In this document: positions 6,322-10,666 of the stretch, piece after piece
Numbering within the stretch: the first letter of the stretch is position 1
Layout of the letters: every line of letters begins with the position of its first letter
Made by a program: the position numbers and the translations under genes
Source: Streptosporangiaceae bacterium
GTDB lineage: Bacteria > Actinomycetota > Actinomycetes > Streptosporangiales > Streptosporangiaceae
DNA length: 10,666 nucleotides
Direction: 5' to 3'
Assembly: GCA_030039095.1 (NCBI GenBank)
Contig: JASHQP010000029.1
Coordinates: forward strand, 1 to 10,666
Notes under the pieces: model-generated
The model's database searches: none
What the model saw: only the letters and a program-made list of their open reading frames with translations
What the model was told of the DNA's origin: nothing

Positions 6322-7224
6322 GTGAAGATGCACGACGACCAGCTGGACGTGCCCATCGAGACGGTACTCGCGCTGGTCGGCGGGCAGTTCCCGCAGTGGC
6401 GGCCGCTGCCGGTCGAGCGCGTGCACGCGTCCGGAACCGTGAACGCGATCTTCCGCATCGGCGGCGAGCTCACGGCCCGGTTCCCGCTGCGGCCCGGCGA
6501 TCCCGCGACGGTGCGGCGGGAGCTGGAAGCCGAGGTGGCGGCGGCCGCGGAACTGGCCGGGCGCACGCGGTTCCCGACCCCAGAGCCGCTGGGGATCGGC
6601 GAGCCCGGGGCGGGCTACCCGCTGCCGTGGCTGGTGCAGACGTGGCTGCCCGGGGTCACCGCCATCGAGGACGACCCCGGCGACTCCGAAGCGTTCGCGC
6701 ACGACCTGGCCGAGTTCATCGCCGGTGTGCGCGCGATCGGCACCGGCGGCCGGGTGTTCAGCGGGAACGGCCGCGGCGGCGACCTGCGCTCGCACGACGC
6801 GTGGATGGACACCTGCTTCCGCAACAGCGAGCAGGTGCTCGACGTGCCGCGGCTGCGCCGGACGTGGGAGGCTCTGCACGTGCTGCCGCGCGGCCCCGGC
6901 GACGACGTGATGAGCCACAAGGACCTGATTCCCGGCAACGTGCTGGTGTCCGGCGGCCGGCTGGCCGGGGTCCTGGACGTGGGCGGCCTGGGGCCGGCCG
7001 ACCCGGCGCTGGACCTCGTGGCCGCCTGGCATCTGCTCGAGCCCGGCCCGCGCCAGGTGCTCCGCACCGACCTCGAATGCGACGGCCCCGAGTGGGAACG
7101 CGGCAAGGCGTGGGCATTTCAGCAGGCGCTGGGGGCAGTCTGGTACTACGCGGAGAGCAACCCGGACTTCAGCCGGGCCAGCCGCCGCACCCTGGAACGC
7201 ATCCAGGCCGCCGGCGTTACCTGA
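6322..7224 (+). CDS. Aminoglycoside phosphotransferase (APH) family kinase
   Basis: This 300-residue protein has the APH/choline-kinase fold and probably phosphorylates a small-molecule hydroxyl using ATP. The catalytic loop is SHKDLIPGN (198-206), with H199, catalytic D201 and N206 in the H-x-D-x-x-x-x-N pattern. The metal-binding Asp is D219 in GVLDVGGLGPADPALDLV (216-233), the counterpart of the usual D-F-G segment, with DPALDL matching the common D-P-x-x-D-L. The opening MKMHDDQLDV is the N-terminus I recall for this actinobacterial subfamily, which supports GTG 6322 over the ATG two codons later; no strong SD is visible. Both key motifs are intact. Whether it confers antibiotic resistance cannot be told, as most genomic members have unknown substrates. 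It begins 84 bp after the MFS-TetR gene in the same direction. Confidence 0.88.
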   Translation: MKMHDDQLDVPIETVLALVGGQFPQWRPLPVERVHASGTVNAIFRIGGELTARFPLRPGDPATVRRELEAEVAAAAELAGRTRFPTPEPLGIGEPGAGYPLPWLVQTWLPGVTAIEDDPGDSEAFAHDLAEFIAGVRAIGTGGRVFSGNGRGGDLRSHDAWMDTCFRNSEQVLDVPRLRRTWEALHVLPRGPGDDVMSHKDLIPGNVLVSGGRLAGVLDVGGLGPADPALDLVAAWHLLEPGPRQVLRTDLECDGPEWERGKAWAFQQALGAVWYYAESNPDFSRASRRTLERIQAAGVT

Positions 7225-7268
7225 CTTCCGGAACGGGACGCCGGGGCTCGGCGGCGTCGCCAAAGCCG

Positions 7269-7493
7269 CTATGGCTCGCGGCGCGAGCACCCGGCGGCAC
7301 GTTCCAGGAGGACGGCACGCTCGGCTTCGTTGCGGGTGAGAGACGCCGCCCGTGTGTACTCGGCCCTGGATTCGTCGGCGCGGCCGAGCTTTGCCAGAAA
7401 ATCGGCGCGGACGCTGGGCAGCAGGTGGTAGTTGCGCAGCTCCGCCTCGACCGCCCGGTGCGCCTCCGGCACGCTCACCCAGCCGATCAGATC
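7269..7493 (-). pseudogene. ECF sigma factor, C-terminal fragment only
   Basis: About 70 codons, recognisable from roughly SVPEAHRAVEAELRNYHLLP through SVRADFLAKLG to NEAERAVLLERAA, match the C-terminal helical (SnoaL/TPR-like) tail of the large ECF sigma factors that are usually encoded beside YCII proteins. The sigma2 and sigma4 DNA-binding regions are missing. Upstream, this frame crosses into out-of-frame sequence of the neighbouring YCII fragment and has no start of its own. The stop codon is TAG (7269-7271). Family assignment is by memory of the YHLLPSVRADLLAKLGR-type motif. It is a relic and cannot act as a sigma factor. Confidence 0.75.
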
Positions 7494-7633
7494 ACCCGCG
7501 TGCCGGCCTGGTCCAGGCCACCGGTCGCGAGCAGGACCCCGGCCTTGGTCAGGTCCTCGACCAGCTGGCCCATCTCCGTCATCATCTTCTCGTCCGGCGC
7601 CTGGCCCGCCGTCGTCGTCATCAGGAACCGCAT
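7487..7633 (-). pseudogene. YCII/DGPF-domain protein, truncated to 48 codons
   Basis: The frame begins ATG 7633, after a very good ribosome binding site (GAGGAGG, minus strand of 7641-7647, 7 nt away). It reads MRFLMTTTAGQAPDEKMMTE, followed by MGQLVEDLTKAGVLLATGG and LDQAGTRVI, and then stops at TGA 7487-7489. YCII-related proteins are normally about 110-125 residues with a central DGPF segment; here the sequence is lost just after the TGGL...GTRV region. Beyond the break lies the tail of an ECF sigma factor, the usual downstream partner. The simplest reading is one deletion removing the YCII 3' half and the sigma factor 5' two-thirds. The intact start signals mean a short peptide could still be made. 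Confidence 0.75.
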
Positions 7634-7686
7634 CGTTGTGCCTCCTCGTCAGCTGGGCCGGCCCGCTGCCCGGACCTCCCTCTGCT

Positions 7687-7704
7687 GATGCCTCGAACGG
7701 CATC
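7687..7704. promoter_or_regulatory. Small inverted repeat in a divergent promoter region
   Basis: GATGCC (7687-7692) and GGCATC (7699-7704) are separated by 6 bp in the 116-bp gap between the truncated YCII gene (-) and the nitroreductase gene (+). The position suits an operator, but the arms are short. An AT-rich patch, AATTTAGTAA (7731-7740), lies just before the nitroreductase start and may hold its -10 element. Confidence 0.3.
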
Positions 7705-7749
7705 GGCCCAGATCGACACCAGCGCCAGAGAATTTAGTAAGAGTGAGTC

Positions 7750-8259
7750 ATGCAGACCTGGGAAGCCATCACCTCACGCCGCAACGTCCGGTCGTTCGCC
7801 GACCGCCCGATCGCCGCGGGCGATCTTGACCGCATCCTCGAGGCGGGCCGCCGGTCCCCGTCCTCACAGAACTGGCAGCCGTGGGACTTCGTCCTGGTCA
7901 CCGACCGCGAGCAGCTCCGCGAGCTGGCGAAGGTCTGGCGGGGCGCCGGTCACGTCGAGGGCTCGGCCGCGACGATCGTGGTCGTGGGCCCGTCCGGTGA
8001 CAACCCCTTCCGCCGGGCTCAGCTCGACCTCGGCCAGGCCACGATGGCGATGATGATCGCCGCCGCCGACCTGGGGATCGGCAGCTGCCACGCGGGCATC
8101 GCGGACCTGCCGAGGGTCCGCGAGCTGCTGGGAATCCCTGACGACCGCGACTGGGCGCTGCTGATCTCGCTCGGCTACCCGGCCGGCCGGCCGCTGGCCC
8201 CGATCAGGAATCCCGACCGGCGGCCGTTCGGCGACGTCGTGCACCGCGGGCACTGGTAG
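7750..8259 (+). CDS. Nitroreductase family protein (FMN-dependent)
   Basis: This compact 169-residue member of the nitroreductase/flavin reductase superfamily probably binds FMN as a dimer and reduces nitro compounds, quinones or flavins with NAD(P)H. The N-terminal SRRNVRSFADRPI (9-21) supplies the Arg pair that contacts the FMN phosphate. SPSSQNWQPWDFVLV (36-50) is the usual S-P-S-x-x-N-x-Q-P-W flavin-site segment. LGQATMAMMIAAADLGIGSC (94-113) and LLGIPDDRDWALLISLGYPA (126-145) are the conserved core helix and strand. No membrane segment is seen. The start ATG 7750 is preceded only by a weak AAGAGTGA. It is divergent from the collapsed YCII/ECF locus and convergent, with a 9-bp gap, on the SRPBCC gene. 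The substrate is unknown. Confidence 0.9.
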   Translation: MQTWEAITSRRNVRSFADRPIAAGDLDRILEAGRRSPSSQNWQPWDFVLVTDREQLRELAKVWRGAGHVEGSAATIVVVGPSGDNPFRRAQLDLGQATMAMMIAAADLGIGSCHAGIADLPRVRELLGIPDDRDWALLISLGYPAGRPLAPIRNPDRRPFGDVVHRGHW

Positions 8260-8268
8260 ACCCGGGAG

Positions 8269-8778
8269 CTAGGCCCGCCCGGCTCGCCGGGTGCAGATCG
8301 CGTCGAGCCGCTCCAGCGACGCGGCCATGTCATCGGCCCAGACCGCGCCATTGTCCATGTCCCGCCGCTCGCTCTCCGGCGCGGCCGAGCAGTCGTAGAT
8401 CTCGGTCACGACGGTCGCATCGGGGCCGTCGGGGATGAGCCGGTAGCTCCACCGGTGGCCCCAGCGGGAGGATTCCGGGCCGCCCGGGGCGGCGTTGGGA
8501 TGCCCGCGCCCGGCTTCCGGCTCCCAGCCGATGAGCCGGTCCTGCTCGTACTCGACCACGTGGTTGTTCATCTCGTAGTTGCCGAGCTCGGAGTAGTACA
8601 TCTTCATCACGAAGACGTCTCCGGCGCCCGAGATCATCTCCGCGGAGGCCGGTCCCCGCAGCATCCCCGAGCCGTCGAACTCCTGATGCCGCGCCGGGTT
8701 GGCCAGGACCCGGAAGATCTCGTGCGCCGGCGCACAGATCCGCCGCGACACCTCAACGGGCTGGCAGTCGTCGGCCAC
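8269..8778 (-). CDS. SRPBCC (START-like) family protein
   Basis: The sequence has the helix-grip pattern of the SRPBCC/polyketide-cyclase-like superfamily, which binds hydrophobic ligands in a deep pocket. VEVSRRICAPAHEIFRVLAN (8-27) is the typical first strand and helix. VFVMKMYYSELGNYEMNNHV (55-74) and RLIGWEPE (81-88) form the middle strands. WSYRLIPDGPDATVVTEIYD (110-129) leads to the final helix (ADDMAASLERLDAICTRR). I chose GTG 8778 (169 residues), preceded at about 11 nt by GGAAGGA; a frame-open extension to 8844 (22 more residues) is Gly/Ala-rich and unlike the family. It lies 72 bp downstream of a small gene on the same strand, with which it may share a transcript. The ligand is unknown. 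Confidence 0.8.
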   Translation of the reverse strand: MADDCQPVEVSRRICAPAHEIFRVLANPARHQEFDGSGMLRGPASAEMISGAGDVFVMKMYYSELGNYEMNNHVVEYEQDRLIGWEPEAGRGHPNAAPGGPESSRWGHRWSYRLIPDGPDATVVTEIYDCSAAPESERRDMDNGAVWADDMAASLERLDAICTRRAGRA

Positions 8779-8850
8779 AAGATCACTGTTCCTTCCCTGG
8801 GAGCCCGCGGGCACGCCCGCCGTCGGCGCGGCGCCCCGGGTCAAAGGTAC

Positions 8851-9042
8851 TCAGGCCGCTGCCGTGCCCTGCTGCCGCTTCCTGGCCAGGGAGCGCGCGC
8901 TCCGCGAGATCAGGCCAAATGGGCTGGCGGGCCGCGCCCGCCCGGCACCGCGTGCCTCGCGGGCGAGCTTCCACGCGGAGGCCTGGCCCCGCAGGTCCCT
9001 GGTCTGCTCGGCGCCGATCGTCGTCATCGTGGCGTGATACAT
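8851..9042 (-). CDS. Small basic protein of unknown function (63 aa)
   Basis: ATG 9042 follows a strong ribosome binding site (GGGGAGGA, minus strand, about 3-4 nt before the start codon), which is the main evidence that this is a gene. The product begins MYHATMTTIGAEQTRDLRGQ, is rich in Arg and Ala, and ends with GLISRSARSLARKRQQG and a short alanine tail. There is no signal peptide or membrane segment and no family I can name. Small Arg/Ala-rich proteins of this kind are common in actinomycetes. It sits 72 bp upstream of the SRPBCC gene and divergent from the SDR gene. The function cannot be inferred. Confidence 0.6.
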   Translation of the reverse strand: MYHATMTTIGAEQTRDLRGQASAWKLAREARGAGRARPASPFGLISRSARSLARKRQQGTAAA

Positions 9043-9258
9043 GGGTCCTCCCCAGTTCCAGGGCCGCCGTGACGGCCCCTGTGTCCGAGCCGCCGGGTGG
9101 CCGCTCACCCCAACGACGAACCAGGACCCGCCAGATGGACAGCTGCGCGGACGAATGTGCCGGGGGCCGCCGGCGCGACGCGGACAGCCCGCCCAGGTCA
9201 CCGGCGTAGACCGAATCCCTCATGGGGCCGCCGGGCACGCACACCAGCGGTGGCCCTC

Positions 9259-9287
9259 TTGCGCATTTCCAGAAGCTTAGATATCTT
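9259..9287 (+). promoter_or_regulatory. Candidate promoter of the SDR gene
   Basis: TTGCGC (9259-9264) and TATCTT (9282-9287) are separated by exactly 17 bp, a good sigma70-type arrangement, with a predicted transcript start near 9294 and a leader of about 25 nt. The -10 element lies inside the left arm of the palindrome at 9269-9311, so a protein bound there would block transcription. Confidence 0.55.
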
Positions 9288-9311
9288 ACTTTTAGATATC
9301 GAAGCTTCTGG
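9269..9311. promoter_or_regulatory. Long AT-rich operator-like palindrome before the SDR gene
   Basis: CCAGAAGCTTAGATATCT (9269-9286) and AGATATCGAAGCTTCTGG (9294-9311) are inverted copies with one mismatch, around a 7-bp spacer. The sequence also contains a direct repeat, TTAGATATC (9277-9285 and 9292-9300), with 15-bp spacing. It is strikingly AT-rich against its surroundings, covers the candidate -10 element, and overlaps the first base or two of the GGAGG ribosome binding site (9310-9314) of the gene at 9319. AT-rich ATATC-type sites are typical of PadR- and MarR-type repressors, but no such regulator is encoded in the window. Confidence 0.85.
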
Positions 9312-9318
9312 AGGCGTC

Positions 9319-10110
9319 ATGAACGACCTGCCCATGCAGGGCCGCGTGGCAGTGGTGGCCGGTGCCAGCAAGGGAATCGGGGCCGTCACCGCGGAGGCGT
9401 TCGCCGCCGCTGGCGCCGCCGTCGTCCTCGCCGCACGGGACATCGGCGCGCTGAAGACCGTCGCGAGCCGCATCGAGGCGAACGGGGGCACGGCGCTGGC
9501 CGTCCGCACCGACGTCAGCGACGCCGGGTCGCAGCGCAGCCTGATCGATCAGACGCTGTCCACGTTCGGCAGGCTCGACGCCGCCTTCAACAACGCCACG
9601 GACGGCCCGCGCCCGGCTCCGCTGGCGGACATCGACCCCGCCGAGTTCGACCGGGGCATCGCCACGAACATCCGCGGCACGTTCCTGGGCATGAAGTACC
9701 AGATCCCCGCCATGCTGCGCACCGGCGGTGGCGCGATCGTGAACATGGCCTCGCGGGCCGGCCTGATCGGCGTGGCCAACCTGGCCGCGTACGTGGCCGG
9801 CAAGGCCGGCATCGTCGGCCTGACCAAGGTGGCCGCGCTCGACTACGCCGACCAGGGCATCCGCGTGAACGTCCTGGCGCCCGGCACGATCCTCACGCAC
9901 AACCTGGAGGCGGCCGGCGAGCAGGCTCAGCGCGGCGCGGCCGCGGCCACGCCGATGGGCAGGATCGGCACCACCGCCGAGGTCGCGGACGCCGTGCTGT
10001 GGCTGTGCTCGGACCGGGCCTCGTTCATCACCGGCATCGTCGTCCCCATCGACGGTGGCCAGAACGCGGGCGTCAAGCCACCGCGGATGATGGGCCGGCC
10101 GGGCAGCTAG
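9319..10110 (+). CDS. Short-chain dehydrogenase/reductase (classical SDR)
   Basis: This 263-residue protein has a complete classical SDR layout: an NAD(P)-binding Rossmann loop AGASKGIG (14-21), TDVSD (64-68), NNAT (91-94) in place of the usual NNAG, N117 in TNIRG, catalytic S145 in NMASRAG, and Y158/K162 in YVAGK. The C-terminus has the expected LAPGTILTHN and FITGIVVPIDGGQ segments. Arg40 after the second beta strand (LAARD) suggests NADP(H) preference, by inference. The start ATG 9319 follows GGAGG by 4 nt; a frame-open extension upstream covers the palindrome and is not coding. The gene is probably transcribed alone from the operator-controlled promoter and ends 7 bp from the convergent SDR gene. 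The substrate is unknown. Confidence 0.93.
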   Translation: MNDLPMQGRVAVVAGASKGIGAVTAEAFAAAGAAVVLAARDIGALKTVASRIEANGGTALAVRTDVSDAGSQRSLIDQTLSTFGRLDAAFNNATDGPRPAPLADIDPAEFDRGIATNIRGTFLGMKYQIPAMLRTGGGAIVNMASRAGLIGVANLAAYVAGKAGIVGLTKVAALDYADQGIRVNVLAPGTILTHNLEAAGEQAQRGAAAATPMGRIGTTAEVADAVLWLCSDRASFITGIVVPIDGGQNAGVKPPRMMGRPGS

Positions 10111-10117
10111 ACGAAGG

Positions 10118-10666
10118 TCAGTGGACCGACAGACCACCATCAACGAAGATCGACTGGCCGGTGACGTACGCGGATGCGCGGCTGGCCAGGAACACGGCAG
10201 GGCCGGCGAAGTCCTCCGCCACGCCGTTGCGGCCCACCATCGTGCGGGCGGCCAGCTCGGCGACCCGGGCGGGATCGGCGGAGATCCGGGCGTTGAGCGG
10301 GGTCATGACGAAGCCGGGGACCAGCGTGTTGCTGGTCACCCCGTGCGGCGACCAGGCCTCCGCCTGGGACCGCGACAGCGACTCGAGGCCGCCCTTGGAC
10401 ACGCCGTACGCACCGCTCTGCACGAACGCGCGATGCGCCTGCTGCGAGGTGACGTGGATCAGCCGGCCGAAGCCCCGCTCGGCCATGCCGGGCCCGAACC
10501 GCTGGCCGAGCAGATACGGCGCCTCCAGGTTCACCGCCATCGTGGTGTCCCAGGTCTGCTCGTCGATCTCGGCCATCGGCGGCCGCAGGTTCACGCCCGC
10601 GCAGTTGACCAGGACGTCCGGCTCACCGAAAACGCCGGCGGCCTGGTCGGCCGCGGCGAGCGTGCC
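10118..10666 (-). CDS. Second SDR family oxidoreductase, partial (5' end off window)
   Basis: The gene enters from the right edge, so the N-terminal Rossmann glycine loop is outside the window. The visible 182 residues include the NCAGVN motif, MAVNLEAPYLLGQRF, the catalytic Ser in HVTSQQAH, the Tyr/Lys pair in YGVSKGG, the SNTLVPGFVMTPL segment and a C-terminal GQSIFVDGGLSVH. All are in the order expected of classical SDRs, and the C-terminus is complete. It is only distantly similar to the neighbouring SDR and is not a local duplicate: the active-site surroundings and substrate loop differ. The upstream frame continues open to the edge, so the GTG at 10594 is internal. Cofactor and substrate cannot be stated. 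Confidence 0.92.
   Translation of the reverse strand, partial: GTLAAADQAAGVFGEPDVLVNCAGVNLRPPMAEIDEQTWDTTMAVNLEAPYLLGQRFGPGMAERGFGRLIHVTSQQAHRAFVQSGAYGVSKGGLESLSRSQAEAWSPHGVTSNTLVPGFVMTPLNARISADPARVAELAARTMVGRNGVAEDFAGPAVFLASRASAYVTGQSIFVDGGLSVH

Noticed and set aside
4411..7290. A 959-codon open frame on the minus strand
   Set aside because: It is antisense to the MFS-TetR and APH-like genes, has the Arg/Gly/Pro-rich composition of a GC-rich shadow frame, and shows no family motifs or start signals.
9097..9318. A 74-residue N-terminal extension of the SDR
   Set aside because: It spans the promoter and the palindrome; ATG 9319 with GGAGG gives a standard SDR N-terminus.
1..10666. An aromatic polyketide or other biosynthetic gene cluster, suggested by questin-oxidase, SRPBCC and SDR families
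   Set aside because: No synthase, carrier protein or other core biosynthetic gene is present, the genes alternate in direction, and each family is common outside such clusters.

Overview
The window is very GC-rich (around 70% by eye) with strong G/C bias at third codon positions, GTG and ATG starts, and short intergenic gaps. Together with the protein families seen, this points to an actinomycete (Streptomyces/Streptosporangiales-like). The genus cannot be fixed from this sequence. There are no tRNA or rRNA genes and no CRISPR array.

Layout, left to right. (1) A questin-oxidase-like protein (112-1203, +), preceded by an inverted repeat that may be the end of an insertion sequence. (2) An intergenic stretch with three perfect copies of a 22-bp tandem repeat, then a nitrilase-superfamily amidohydrolase (about 1470-2702, +). 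(3) Two minus-strand genes, a VOC/glyoxalase-fold protein (2777-3163) and a GNAT acetyltransferase (3267-3767); the latter ends inside a 7-bp tandem repeat. (4) A 355-bp divergent gap leading to one uninterrupted gene (4123-6237, +) that joins a 14-helix DHA2-type MFS drug exporter to a TetR repressor. A perfect 12-bp-arm palindrome touches its start codon, and a second ribosome binding site plus ATG lies exactly at the TetR boundary. (5) An aminoglycoside-phosphotransferase-fold kinase (6322-7224, +). (6) A collapsed minus-strand locus in which the first 48 codons of a YCII/DGPF protein abut the last roughly 70 codons of an ECF sigma factor. (7) A small nitroreductase (7750-8259, +) convergent with an SRPBCC protein (8269-8778, -), which follows a 63-codon orphan gene (8851-9042, -). 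(8) A short-chain dehydrogenase (9319-10110, +) under an AT-rich, nearly perfect 18-bp-arm palindrome, convergent with a second, partial SDR that runs off the right edge (10118-10666, -).

How it works together. The genes read as an accessory stress, detoxification and small-molecule modification neighbourhood: efflux with built-in regulation, an APH-like kinase, an acetyltransferase, a VOC protein, a nitroreductase and several oxidoreductases. They are single genes or pairs in alternating orientations, not one operon, and no core biosynthetic enzyme is present. The most distinctive parts are the self-contained MFS-TetR/operator module, the deletion scar joining the YCII and ECF sigma genes, and the operator-like palindromes directly in front of two start codons.
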